A stretch of DNA of 38,153 nt from Microbacteriaceae bacterium (GTDB taxonomy: Bacteria; Actinomycetota; Actinomycetes; Actinomycetales; Microbacteriaceae): the NCBI GenBank assembly GCA_947448845.1, contig CANFOX010000002.1:1-38153 (forward strand), in the 5' to 3' direction. Positions within the stretch are counted from its first letter, which is position 1. Each line of letters starts with the position of its first letter. This document shows, one piece after another, positions 7,870 through 16,424 of this stretch. The position numbers and the translations under genes are program-made. The notes beneath the pieces were generated by a model. The model saw nothing but the letters and a program-made list of their open reading frames with translations, was not told where the DNA came from and made no database searches.

Positions 7870-8657
7870 CACTTAGTGCACCAGTAAAGTTTTCGGCTAG
7901 CCATCAGGGCGATACTGACCTCGGTGCCGCATACCCTGCAAGGCAAACCTTCTCGCTTGTAAACAAAATAGCGGTCAACTTTGGCAGGCAACGCATCAAG
8001 AAGTTCATCTCGAGTAATCATGATTCCGGTGGCAACGCCAACTTTCATCAAAGTTTCAGCGTCATGCCAAATGCCTCGGATGACGCTTTCAGGAAACATG
8101 CTTCCGAGCGCGTAGGGGTCGAGTCTCGCCCGAAACAAAAGTTCGGCACGGTAAACATTTCCGATTCCCGCCACAACAGATTGATCCATCAGCAGGAGCC
8201 CGATGGCTCTTTTACTCGTGGTTATTTTTTGCACGAAGCGCGATTCTTGGCTGGAATCCGAGTCGGGGTTCAATGGGTCTGGGCCAAGTTGTTTTGCGAG
8301 CACCAAGGCCTCTTGAGTCGTTATTAAGTCGCAGGCGGTTGGGCCACGCAGATCTGCAAACTGATTGCCAACGATAAAGCGCACTCGCACCTGGCCAACC
8401 GGCTCGGGAACGACTTCTTTGAACTTGGCAAAGTTCCACTTACCGTAAATGCCAAGGTGAATTCGCAGAGTTAGGTCATTTTCAAAGTTTAAAAACATCT
8501 GCTTGCCTACCGCCCAAGCTTCGATAAGTTTTAGCCCATCGATTTGAGCGGCACCGGCAGAAAAGCGCCCTTGCGGAGAAATGACCTCGAGCACTTTGCC
8601 GCCAAAAACCTCATTAAAGTGATTGGCGGTTCTATGAACGGTGTGTCCTTCTGGCAA
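7830..8657 (-). CDS. nei: Fpg/Nei-family DNA glycosylase
   Basis: A 275-residue bifunctional DNA glycosylase/AP lyase for oxidised bases. Catalytic Pro2 and Glu3 are present after the initiator (M-P-E-G-H), and GKQMF around Lys51 fits the conserved beta-hairpin lysine. The helix-two-turn-helix (QSVVAGIGNVYRAELLFRARLDP) and a zinc finger C240-x2-C243...C260-x2-C263 complete the family layout. The start codon is TTG immediately after the rpiB stop codon, with no gap, so translation is probably coupled. The nei-rpiB pairing matches mycobacterial Rv2464c-Rv2465c. Its 3' end overlaps the sulfur carrier gene by 40 bp. Confidence 0.93.
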   Translation of the reverse strand: MPEGHTVHRTANHFNEVFGGKVLEVISPQGRFSAGAAQIDGLKLIEAWAVGKQMFLNFENDLTLRIHLGIYGKWNFAKFKEVVPEPVGQVRVRFIVGNQFADLRGPTACDLITTQEALVLAKQLGPDPLNPDSDSSQESRFVQKITTSKRAIGLLLMDQSVVAGIGNVYRAELLFRARLDPYALGSMFPESVIRGIWHDAETLMKVGVATGIMITRDELLDALPAKVDRYFVYKREGLPCRVCGTEVSIALMASRKLYWCTKCQTPPATAAKIET

Positions 8658-9128
8658 CTAACTGATCTCGCCGGTGTTTTCGAAGTTTGCAATCTTTTTG
8701 ATGCGACGGGCATGGCGTTCATCGCCGCTAAAAGGCTCAGAGATGAAGGCTTCGATTAGCCGAAGAACTTCTGCCTGTTCATGTTGACGGGCACCAACTG
8801 CAACCACATTGGCGTTATTGTGCTGACGAGCTAGTTTTGCGGTGTCAAGATTCCAAACCAATGCGGCGCGAATGCCTGTGACTTTGTTTGCCGCAATCTG
8901 CTCACCGTTACCGCTACCACCAAGCACAATGCCCAATGCTTCAACCTGCGCCTGCTCATCGGCAATCACGGCGAGCGCCGCATTGATGCAAAAAGCTGGA
9001 TAGTCGTCGAGTGGGTCGTAACTGGTTGGACCGTGGTCGAACACTTCATGACCCTGCTTGGTGAGTTCACCAATCAAAAAGTGGCTCAATTCCAAGCCAG
9101 CGTGATCGGTAGCAATGTGAATGCGCAT
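8658..9128 (-). CDS. rpiB: Ribose-5-phosphate isomerase B
   Basis: A 156-residue isomerase of the RpiB/LacAB family that interconverts ribose 5-phosphate and ribulose 5-phosphate in the pentose phosphate pathway. The start MRIHIATDHAGLELSHFL and the GIVLGGSGNGEQIAANKVTGIRAAL stretch are diagnostic, as is NNANVVAVGAR. The actinobacterial type uses a glutamate in place of the catalytic cysteine in GSGNGEQ, and that glutamate is present. The ATG has AAAGGA about 5 nt upstream. It is divergent from pepN across 67 bp and is followed without gap by nei. Confidence 0.95.
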   Translation of the reverse strand: MRIHIATDHAGLELSHFLIGELTKQGHEVFDHGPTSYDPLDDYPAFCINAALAVIADEQAQVEALGIVLGGSGNGEQIAANKVTGIRAALVWNLDTAKLARQHNNANVVAVGARQHEQAEVLRLIEAFISEPFSGDERHARRIKKIANFENTGEIS

Positions 9129-9153
9129 AAGAATCCTTTGCAGTTACTGCTAT

Positions 9154-9160
9154 TAGGCTA
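9154..9160. promoter_or_regulatory. Overlapping divergent -10 elements for rpiB and pepN
   Basis: The 7-bp core TAGGCTA reads TAGGCT on the plus strand (9154-9159, toward pepN) and TAGCCT on the minus strand (9155-9160, toward rpiB). Both fit TANNNT. The rpiB message would have a leader of about 20 nt carrying its Shine-Dalgarno. Polymerase could not occupy both hexamers at once. Confidence 0.45.
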
Positions 9161-9195
9161 GTTGAACAATCTGAATACGAAACGAAGTTGAGAGC

Positions 9196-11739
9196 ATGCC
9201 AGGCGAAAACCTAACCCGAATTGAAGCCCAAGAACGCGCCAAAACCGTGAGCGTTGAGTCTTATTTGGTTGAACTTGACCTAACAAAATCAACCGAGGTT
9301 TTCGACAGCAAAACCACGGTCAAGTTCGCTGCCACTGGCGGTGGCGTTTTCATCGACGCCATCACCGCCAAAGTTCACAGCGTGACCCTGAATGGCGAGG
9401 CATTGGATGTTGCCAAAGTTTCAGATGGCACTCGCATTCAATTGACTGGCCTAAAAGCCCAAAACGAGCTCGTGGTGCATTCCGATGCCAAGTTCATGAA
9501 CACCGGTGAAGGCTTGCACCGCTTTGTTGACCCAGTTGACAACGAGGTTTATGTTTACACCCAGTTTGAGGTTCCAGATAGCCGCCGCGTCTTTGCGGTC
9601 TTCGAGCAGCCAGATTTGAAGGCAACCTTTGAGTTTCAGGTAATAGCGCCTGACTACTGGAAGGTGGTTTCCAACCAAACCACCCCAACCCCGATTTCGC
9701 TTGGTGAAGGCAAAGCCCGCTGGAACTTTGCACCTACCCAGCGCATTTCAAGCTACATAACCGCATTGATTGCTGGCCCCTATCACGAAGAACGAGGCGA
9801 ACTCACCTCAGCTGACGGTCGCACAATTCCGCTTGGTGTTTTCTGCCGCAAATCGCTTGCAGAACACCTTGAAACCAAGCACGTTATAGACATCACAAAA
9901 GCTGGTTTCGAGTTCTTCGAAAAGAACTTCGATTACGCCTACCCGTTTGAAAAATATGACCAGCTCTTTGTGCCCGAGTTCAATGCTGGTGCCATGGAAA
10001 ACGCCGGTGCGGTTACTTTCACCGAAACCTATGTGTTCCGTTCGGCGGTAACCGATGCCACTCGTGAGCGACGAGTGGTGACCATTTTGCACGAGCTTGC
10101 CCACATGTGGTTCGGCGACTTGGTAACCATGCGTTGGTGGAACGACCTATGGCTAAACGAGTCGTTTGCCGAATACGCCTCACACCTTGCCACAGCTCAG
10201 GCCACCGAATGGCGCGAGAGCTGGGTCACCTTTGCCGCCCTCGAAAAGAGTTGGGCCTACCGTCAAGACCAACTTCCAAGCACCCACCCGATTGTGGCAT
10301 CCATCAATGATTTGAACGACGTTCAGGTCAACTTCGATGGCATTACCTACGCCAAGGGAGGTTCGGTTCTAAAGCAACTTGCCGCCTGGGTTGGGCAAGA
10401 AGCCTTCTTGAAGGGTGTTTCGGCATATTTCAAGAAACACGCCTACGGAAACACCGAACTGGTTGACCTGCTGCGTGAACTTGAAGTTGCTAGCGGCCGA
10501 AATCTCTCAGAGTGGTCGAAACTTTGGCTGGAAACCGCGGGTGTGAACACCCTGCGCACCGAAATTACCGAGGATGCCGACGGCAACGTCGCATCGGCTC
10601 GCATTGTGCAAACCGCTGATAGCAAATATCCACACATTCGCCCACATCGCATTGCGATTGGTAGCTATGAACTTCAGGGTACGAAAGTAATTCGCACCGA
10701 CCTTTTTGAAACCGACGTAAACGGCGAAGTGACTGAACTCTCGCAACTCGTTGGTAAAAAGCGCCCAAGCCTGCTTTTAGTGAACGACGAAGACCTGGCC
10801 TACGCCAAGATTCGCCTTGACGAAAATTCGCTGAAGTTTGCTCTCGAAAACCTAAGTAACATCGAAAGCCCTATGGCAAGAAGCCTCATTTGGGGAACCG
10901 TCTGGGATGCCGCCAGAGATGGCGAAATCAGCATTCACGATTACATCAACCTGGTTATCGATCACATTGCAACCGAAACCGAATCAACCACCCTGTTGGT
11001 TCAGCTTCGCCAGTTGTTGACCTCGGCAACCATATATGTGCCTGCCGATCAGCGCAGGGTCACCGGTGAAAAAGTGAGCGCTGCCCTACTGAAACTTTTG
11101 CGTCAGGCAAAAGCTGGGTCAGACGCACAACTGCAGTTTGCCAAGTTCTTCGCTCAGCTGGCTACCGGTGAGGCGCAGGTCGAAGCGCTCGCCGACATTC
11201 ACTCTGGCAAAGAAACCATTGCCGGGCTCAAGATTGACACCGACCTAGCCTGGGAACTCTTGATTGGGTTAACCGCCAACGGTGCCGCCGGTGAAACGCA
11301 AATTGCGGCCGCAGTTGCCGCAGACAACACGGCAAATGGTCAAAAAGCCGCTGCTGCTGCGCGGGCAACTATTGCCGCAACCAAGCAGGCTACCTGGAAC
11401 ACCTTGACCGCAACCGACGATTACTCGAACGCATTGGTTCAAGCCGCCAGTGCAGCGTTTGGCCGCACCAGCGACGTTAGCCTGTTGCAGCCTTTCGTTG
11501 AGCGCTACTTTGCCGAAGCCAAGACCATTTGGGCCGCCAAAACCTTCAAAATTGCCGAATATCTTCTTGAGAATCTTTACCCGATTCAACTTGCCAGCCA
11601 AGAACTTTACGAAGCAACCAAGAATTGGATTGACGCCCAAGACTGGAGTGAACTAGCAAGCATGAAGCGCATCATGGTTGAGAACCTCGCCACCTTAGAA
11701 CGTGCCCTAAAGGTTCAAGCGGTAGCCACTAGAGCATGA
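9196..11739 (+). CDS. pepN: Aminopeptidase N (M1 family zinc peptidase)
   Basis: An 847-residue cytoplasmic M1 metallopeptidase that removes N-terminal residues from peptides, plausibly finishing the products of the Clp protease encoded nearby. The exopeptidase motif GAMEN is at 265-269, and the zinc site HELAH (299-303) pairs with Glu322 in the x18-E arrangement. The C-terminal half is the helical ERAP1-like domain of actinobacterial PepN. Length is typical. Upstream AGTTGAGAGC gives only a weak ribosome site. It heads an operon with mscS (ATGA overlap) and glbO, matching the mycobacterial neighbourhood pepN-glbO. Confidence 0.95.
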   Translation: MPGENLTRIEAQERAKTVSVESYLVELDLTKSTEVFDSKTTVKFAATGGGVFIDAITAKVHSVTLNGEALDVAKVSDGTRIQLTGLKAQNELVVHSDAKFMNTGEGLHRFVDPVDNEVYVYTQFEVPDSRRVFAVFEQPDLKATFEFQVIAPDYWKVVSNQTTPTPISLGEGKARWNFAPTQRISSYITALIAGPYHEERGELTSADGRTIPLGVFCRKSLAEHLETKHVIDITKAGFEFFEKNFDYAYPFEKYDQLFVPEFNAGAMENAGAVTFTETYVFRSAVTDATRERRVVTILHELAHMWFGDLVTMRWWNDLWLNESFAEYASHLATAQATEWRESWVTFAALEKSWAYRQDQLPSTHPIVASINDLNDVQVNFDGITYAKGGSVLKQLAAWVGQEAFLKGVSAYFKKHAYGNTELVDLLRELEVASGRNLSEWSKLWLETAGVNTLRTEITEDADGNVASARIVQTADSKYPHIRPHRIAIGSYELQGTKVIRTDLFETDVNGEVTELSQLVGKKRPSLLLVNDEDLAYAKIRLDENSLKFALENLSNIESPMARSLIWGTVWDAARDGEISIHDYINLVIDHIATETESTTLLVQLRQLLTSATIYVPADQRRVTGEKVSAALLKLLRQAKAGSDAQLQFAKFFAQLATGEAQVEALADIHSGKETIAGLKIDTDLAWELLIGLTANGAAGETQIAAAVAADNTANGQKAAAAARATIAATKQATWNTLTATDDYSNALVQAASAAFGRTSDVSLLQPFVERYFAEAKTIWAAKTFKIAEYLLENLYPIQLASQELYEATKNWIDAQDWSELASMKRIMVENLATLERALKVQAVATRA

Positions 11740-12623
11740 GTCTCGCGCTCGATGTCAACGGCTGGGCCCATTCTGTTTGGGCAGATTGGGCCTGGCTGAT
11801 TCGCCCAGTGTTGATATTGGCGCTCTCGTTGGCGCTGAGAAGCGTTTTATTACTTTTGGTAAAGCGTCTCGTTCGACAGATCGTTAAGCGCGCCGACGGC
11901 AAGGGCGAAGTCAGCACCGAAACCTCACCCATTGCAACTGCCCGTTTAGTTCAGCGCACCAAAACTATTGGCTCTGTGCTAAGTAACTTCATTACCTGGG
12001 GCGTTTTGATTGTTGCGTTCACGCTGCTGCTAAGTGAATTCGGAGTTGCCGTTAGCGCTCTTGTTGCCGGCGCCGGGCTTCTTGGTGCAGGCATTGGATT
12101 CGGGGCCCAAAACCTGATTCGAGATCTACTTTCTGGTCTGTTTATTGTGTTTGAAGATCAATTCGGTGTTGGCGACGTGGTAGACCTCGGAAGCGCATCG
12201 GGCGTCGTCGAATCGGTTGGTCTTCGGGTAACTCAACTGCGCGATGTTGATGGCACAGTTTGGTATGTGCGAAACGGTGAAATCACTCGCGTTGGAAACA
12301 AGTCGCAGGGCTGGTCTCGAATCATCATCGACCTGACTCTTGATGCCAATGCCGATGTAGCTAAGGCCGAGGCTACCGCACTAAAAGTTGCCAAAACTGT
12401 GGCGGCAAAGCACAAAACCAAAGTTATTGGCGAACCTGAGGTTTGGGGCGTTCAAACCTTTAGCGGCAGTGAAACCACCATTCGCCTGATTCAACAAGCT
12501 CGCCCAAACCTGAGCGACGACGTGGCGCGTGAGCTTCGTGCTGAGCTTAAGTCGGCACTAGCAGCAGCAAAGATTGCCATGGCACCCAAGGTGCTTCTGG
12601 TAGAAACCATCGCCAAAAAGTGA
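11736..12623 (+). CDS. MscS-family small-conductance mechanosensitive channel
   Basis: A 295-residue membrane protein. Helices near residues 20-45 and 75-100 are followed by the pore helix VAGAGLLGAGIGFGAQNLIRDLLSGLFIVFEDQFGVGDVVDLG (about 110-155), the defining MscS signature. The cytoplasmic beta domain follows. Such channels release solutes on hypo-osmotic shock, which would suit a freshwater life. The ATG overlaps the pepN stop (ATGA), and the gene ends in a GTGA overlap with glbO. There is no cysteine or ligand-binding extension. Which MscS subfamily it belongs to cannot be told by eye. Confidence 0.93.
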   Translation: MSLALDVNGWAHSVWADWAWLIRPVLILALSLALRSVLLLLVKRLVRQIVKRADGKGEVSTETSPIATARLVQRTKTIGSVLSNFITWGVLIVAFTLLLSEFGVAVSALVAGAGLLGAGIGFGAQNLIRDLLSGLFIVFEDQFGVGDVVDLGSASGVVESVGLRVTQLRDVDGTVWYVRNGEITRVGNKSQGWSRIIIDLTLDANADVAKAEATALKVAKTVAAKHKTKVIGEPEVWGVQTFSGSETTIRLIQQARPNLSDDVARELRAELKSALAAAKIAMAPKVLLVETIAKK

Positions 12624-12994
12624 CCGAATCGTTCTATGAGCAAGTTGGCGGCGAACCGGTTTTTCGCCAGCTTGTTGCCGCCTTTTACCGGGAAATCGCA
12701 ACCGACGAACTGCTACGGCCAATGTACCCAGCCGAAGATCTTGCCGGCGCAGAAGACCGCCTGCGCATGTTCTTAGAGCAATACTGGGGCGGGCCAAAAA
12801 CTTACCAAGAACAGCGTGGGCACCCCAGGCTTCGCATGCGCCACAACGAGTTCAAAATTGACCCTGCGGCCCGCGACCGGTGGCTTTTTCACATGCGAAA
12901 CGCAGTTAACCAACTGAACCTGCCGCCGCTTTACGAAGCGGAACTTTGGGCATACCTAGATCGGGCGGCCCACTCGCTACTCAACAGCCTCTAG
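12620..12994 (+). CDS. glbO: Group II truncated haemoglobin (trHbO)
   Basis: A 124-residue globin with the 2-over-2 fold. FYEQVGGEPVFRQLVAAFYREI, the segment AGAEDRLRMFLEQYWGGPKTYQEQRGHPRLRMRH and the end AAHSLLNS match M. tuberculosis GlbO almost word for word. The proximal haem histidine is the one in LRMRH, and the tyrosine of QYWGGP is in place. trHbO proteins bind O2 and have been linked to peroxide and NO handling. The start is GTG overlapping the mscS stop (GTGA). The TAG stop overlaps the stop of the convergent unknown gene by 4 nt (CTAG). Confidence 0.96.
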   Translation: MTESFYEQVGGEPVFRQLVAAFYREIATDELLRPMYPAEDLAGAEDRLRMFLEQYWGGPKTYQEQRGHPRLRMRHNEFKIDPAARDRWLFHMRNAVNQLNLPPLYEAELWAYLDRAAHSLLNSL

Positions 12995-13650
12995 TAGGTG
13001 TTCGATTGCCTTGCTAAAACGTGGCCGTGATTGCTACTGAGGCGAACCCACCCGTCACTGTGGTAAACCTCTACTTCTTCGTCAACCGTCAAAAACCCCA
13101 ATCCGGCAGCTGCAAACGCGGCCCCGGCAGGCAAATTAGTCTTTAGGTCAACCGAACGCCCCCATATTGAACCTCGAATTCGAGAGGCTATCGGGCCACC
13201 CACCGAAGGCGGAATCGACTCAGCCACTTCGGCAATGCCCCGTCGAGCGATGTCGGTAAGGTCTCGCTCGGCAAGCGTTCCAACCAGGTGCCAACCGCTT
13301 CTTGGCGGAGTAACGCCTGCCCAGGCAACGTGCTGGTGTTCCGGAAGGCTTACAACCAAGCTTTCGAAAACCCCCGCCAAACCAGCCTCAAGCTGCACAA
13401 TAATTCCATCGATGGTGACCACGGCATCCACTTCAAAGTCGGCCTCAAGTGGCATGGTTCTCATGCCAATAATGGTCGGGCTCGAATCGTTCAGACCGGT
13501 TGCGAAAACTGGCGCAACATAGGCTGCCAAAACGTTTCCATAGGCGCGCAACTTTACAAAACCGTTTTGATCCATGCGTTTAGCGCGCTGCAAAAAGTTG
13601 AGCAAATCTCTTGCGGTTGATTCGTCTGCGATGGTGAATTGATTCTTCAT
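12991..13650 (-). CDS. Conserved-looking hypothetical protein, no family recognised
   Basis: A 219-residue protein that I do not recognise. It has no signal peptide, no clear membrane helix and no known catalytic motif. The N-terminal third is helical and basic (STARDLLNFLQRAKRMDQNG), and the middle looks beta-rich with alternating hydrophobics (EADFEVDAVVTIDGIIVQLEAG, GWHLVGTLAERDL). A glycine/alanine-rich segment, LPAGAAFAAAGLGFLTVDEEVEVY, precedes a tail with GWVRLSSNHGHVLARQ. Codon use resembles its neighbours, so it appears native. It is divergent from tesB across a 24-bp gap, and its stop overlaps that of glbO. The start ATG has no obvious Shine-Dalgarno. Confidence 0.75.
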   Translation of the reverse strand: MKNQFTIADESTARDLLNFLQRAKRMDQNGFVKLRAYGNVLAAYVAPVFATGLNDSSPTIIGMRTMPLEADFEVDAVVTIDGIIVQLEAGLAGVFESLVVSLPEHQHVAWAGVTPPRSGWHLVGTLAERDLTDIARRGIAEVAESIPPSVGGPIASRIRGSIWGRSVDLKTNLPAGAAFAAAGLGFLTVDEEVEVYHSDGWVRLSSNHGHVLARQSNTY

Positions 13651-13674
13651 ACGATGTCTAAACTAGCGGTAACC

Positions 13675-14562
13675 ATGAATCAACCACGCATTCCCGTTGA
13701 CCCGCTTGCAGAAATGATTGCCACCCTCGATCTAACCGAGGCGGCACACACCCGCGAAGACATCTTCATTGGCCCGAGTCAATGGATGCCGCACGGCAGA
13801 GTTTTCGGCGGTCAGGTTTTGGCCCAAAGTTTGGTGGCGGCGAACCGAACCGTTGAAGGCACTCGCCTACCCCACTCGCTGCACGGTTACTTTTTGAGAC
13901 CAGGCGATATTAACTTGCCAATTACCTTTTCGGTTGATCGGCTTCGCGACGGCAGATCGTTCAGCACCCGCAGAGTTCAGGCTTATCAAAAGGGTGAGCC
14001 CATCTTTTCGATGATTGCTTCATTTCAGGATGACGACCCGGGTCTCACCCACCAAGACTCACTCCCCACGGGAATTCCAGAACCGGAATCACTTCGGAGC
14101 GCCGCTGAGCTAATGGGTGACAACCCACATCCGGTTGCCCAATATTGGGCCAAGGCGCGACCTTTTGACATGCGTCACGTGCCGAGCGCCATCTATTTCA
14201 GAGTTGAGGGTGAACCGGTTGCCCATCAGGCGGTCTGGATCAAAGCACTCGGAACTTTGCCGAAAGATCAAAGCCTTCACACCGCAGCCTTGGCCTATGC
14301 CAGCGATTACTCAATTCTCGAATCCATCTTTCGCCGCCACAGCATTTCGTGGTCGCACCAGGGCCTAAAGTCGGCCAGCCTCGACCACGCCATGTGGTTT
14401 CACCGGCCGGCCAAGGTTGACGAATGGATGCTCTATGTGCAAGAAAGCCCAAGCGCCCAAGGCGGTCGCGGGCTAGCGCTCGGCAAAATCTTCAGTCGCT
14501 CGGGCGAACTTCTCGCCACCGTTGCCCAAGAGGGCATGGTGCGCGTGCCTGAGGTCTCTTAG
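13675..14562 (+). CDS. tesB: Acyl-CoA thioesterase II
   Basis: A 295-residue double-hotdog thioesterase hydrolysing acyl-CoA to free fatty acid and CoA. The PHGRVFGGQVLAQSLVAA segment (about 38-55), HSLHGYFLRPGD (about 67-78) and the C-terminal SLDHAMWFHRP...GRGLALGKIFSRSGELLATVAQEGMVR match TesB, including the Asp in SLDHAMWFH and the Gln in VAQEG of the catalytic network. The ATG at 13675 is chosen; another ATG at 13654 is possible but has no better ribosome site. TAAACT sits 10 nt before the chosen start, so the leader would be only a few bases. The stop overlaps the ettA stop by 4 nt. Confidence 0.93.
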   Translation: MNQPRIPVDPLAEMIATLDLTEAAHTREDIFIGPSQWMPHGRVFGGQVLAQSLVAANRTVEGTRLPHSLHGYFLRPGDINLPITFSVDRLRDGRSFSTRRVQAYQKGEPIFSMIASFQDDDPGLTHQDSLPTGIPEPESLRSAAELMGDNPHPVAQYWAKARPFDMRHVPSAIYFRVEGEPVAHQAVWIKALGTLPKDQSLHTAALAYASDYSILESIFRRHSISWSHQGLKSASLDHAMWFHRPAKVDEWMLYVQESPSAQGGRGLALGKIFSRSGELLATVAQEGMVRVPEVS

Positions 14563-16241
14563 TCGCGAGTTAGACGGCGATAGGTGGAGCGGTGAGGCTT
14601 CGCCGCGTCGGCACCAAGGCGCGCAATCTTGTTCTCTTCGTAAGACTCGAAGTTGCCCTCGAACCAGTACCACTGGTCTGGGTTATCGTCGGTGCCCTCA
14701 TAGGCAAGGATGTGCGAGGCAACTCGATCGAGGAACCACCGGTCGTGAGTAATCACCACGGCGCAACCTGGAAACTCAAGTAGCGCGTTTTCAAGACTTC
14801 CGAGGGTTTCAACGTCGAGGTCGTTGGTGGGTTCGTCGAGCAGCAATAGGTTTCCGCCCTGCTTCAGCGTGAGCGCCAAGTTGAGGCGGTTTCGCTCTCC
14901 ACCAGAAAGCACACCTGCCGGTTTTTGCTGGTCGGGGCCCTTGAAACCGAAGGCGGCAACGTAGGCACGCGACGGAATCTCTTGGTTGCCAACCACCAGG
15001 TAGTCGAGTCCGTCAGAGACAACCTCCCACAGGGTCTTGCTTGGGTCAATTCCAGAGCGGCCCTGGTCAACGTAAGAAATCTTTACGGTTTCGCCAACCT
15101 TTAGCTCTCCGCCGTCTAGTTTTTCTAGGCCAACGATGGTTTTGAACAAGGTTGATTTTCCGACACCGTTAGGGCCGATTACGCCAACGATGCCGTTGCG
15201 CGGAAGACTGAAGGTAAGGCCGTCAATCAGCGAGCGACCTTCGAAACCCTTCTTCAGCCCCTTGGCTTCAAGAACAATATTGCCCAGCCTTGGGCCCGCA
15301 GGAATCTGAATCTCTTCGAAGTCGAGCTTTCTGGTGCGATCTGCCTCGGCCGCCATCTCTTCGTATTTCGCCAAGCGAGCCTTCGACTTGGTTTGGCGAG
15401 CCTTCGGAGTTGAACGAACCCAATCGAGTTCATCGGCAAGGCGCTTCGAAAGTTTGGCGTCTTTTTTACCCTGAACCTGAAGGCGCTCCTGCTTTTTCTC
15501 GAGATAGGTCGAGTAGTTTCCCTCGTAGGGGTAAGCACGACCACGGTCAAGCTCCAGAATCCATTCGGCAACATTGTCTAGAAAGTACCGGTCGTGAGTT
15601 ACAGCAAGCACTGCGCCTGGGTATTTCGCCAGGTGCTGCTCGAGCCAAAGCACCGACTCAGCGTCGAGGTGGTTAGTGGGTTCGTCGAGCAGAAGAAGGT
15701 CTGGCTTCTCGAGCAGCAACTTGCACAGCGCCACTCGGCGACGCTCTCCTCCTGAAAGGTTCGTTACCGCTGTGTCGCCGGGTGGGCAGCGCAGTGCGTC
15801 CATTGCCTGCTCAAGTTGATTGTCGAGATCCCAGGCGTCAAGGTGGTCAATCTCTTCTTGCAGCTTGCCCATTTCTTCGAGCAAAGTGTCGAAATCGGCG
15901 TCTGGCTCTGCCATGGCAGCCGAAATTTCGTTGAAGCGGTCTAGCTTTGCCTTAGTTGCCTTCACGGCTAGCTCAACGTTTCCAAGAACGGTAAGGGTTT
16001 CATCTAGCGGCGGTTCTTGAAGCAAAATGCCAACACTGTGTTCTGGCGAAAGCCTAGCCTCACCATTGCTTGGAGTGTCTAGGCCGGCCATGATCTTCAA
16101 CACGGTTGACTTACCAGCGCCGTTCGGGCCAACAACGCCGATTTTTGCGCCAGGGTAAAAAGCCAAAGTTACGTCGTCGAGAATCACTTTGTCGCCGTGC
16201 GCCTTACGCGCCTTGATCATTTGGTAAATGAACTCTGCCAC
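14559..16241 (-). CDS. ettA: Energy-dependent translational throttle protein EttA (ABC-F)
   Basis: A 560-residue soluble ABC-F ATPase with two nucleotide-binding domains. Each has Walker A (GPNGAGKST near 38, GPNGVGKST in the second half) and a signature LSGGERRRVALCKLLLEKPDLLLLDEPTNHLD or LSGGERNRLNLALTL...DEPTNDLD. The linker between them, with the KKQERLQVQGKKDAKLSKRLADELDWVRSTPKARQTKSKARL stretch, is the tRNA-interacting arm. EttA binds the ribosomal E site and gates elongation according to ATP/ADP. The start codon is GTG. Upstream, toward ssb, lies the 97-nt inverted-repeat element. The EttA-SSB order matches mycobacterial Rv2477c-Rv2478c. Confidence 0.95.
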   Translation of the reverse strand: MAEFIYQMIKARKAHGDKVILDDVTLAFYPGAKIGVVGPNGAGKSTVLKIMAGLDTPSNGEARLSPEHSVGILLQEPPLDETLTVLGNVELAVKATKAKLDRFNEISAAMAEPDADFDTLLEEMGKLQEEIDHLDAWDLDNQLEQAMDALRCPPGDTAVTNLSGGERRRVALCKLLLEKPDLLLLDEPTNHLDAESVLWLEQHLAKYPGAVLAVTHDRYFLDNVAEWILELDRGRAYPYEGNYSTYLEKKQERLQVQGKKDAKLSKRLADELDWVRSTPKARQTKSKARLAKYEEMAAEADRTRKLDFEEIQIPAGPRLGNIVLEAKGLKKGFEGRSLIDGLTFSLPRNGIVGVIGPNGVGKSTLFKTIVGLEKLDGGELKVGETVKISYVDQGRSGIDPSKTLWEVVSDGLDYLVVGNQEIPSRAYVAAFGFKGPDQQKPAGVLSGGERNRLNLALTLKQGGNLLLLDEPTNDLDVETLGSLENALLEFPGCAVVITHDRWFLDRVASHILAYEGTDDNPDQWYWFEGNFESYEENKIARLGADAAKPHRSTYRRLTRD

Positions 16242-16278
16242 TGATTCCGCCTCATGTTTTTGTTCGGGCCGTTAGTAA

Positions 16279-16375
16279 ACGACACCCTCGCTTTGATTTG
16301 CTTTGTTCCAGTATATCGAACTGGTAAATGGGCCTTGGTGGCCTCTAGTTTTGCAAATCGCTACGAGGGTGTCGT
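16279..16375. other. 97-nt inverted-repeat element between ssb and ettA
   Basis: The outer arms acgacaccctcg (16279-16290) and cgagggtgtcgt (16364-16375) pair perfectly over 12 bp. After a 4-by-4 internal loop, gatttgc (16295-16301) pairs with gcaaatc (16353-16359). Inside are two further hairpins: ccagt/actgg (16308-16312 with 16320-16324) and ggcc/ggcc (16331-16334 with 16340-16343). The fold resembles a branched RNA rather than a simple terminator, and neither strand has a T run after it. It could be a structured leader of ettA (minus strand), a small RNA gene, or a small mobile element with terminal repeats. No flanking target duplication is seen. Confidence 0.6.
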
Positions 16376-16424
16376 ATTGGCTAGCCGAGAACGAGGGGGC
16401 GAAACTCGACTAGGGCTTTTGGGG

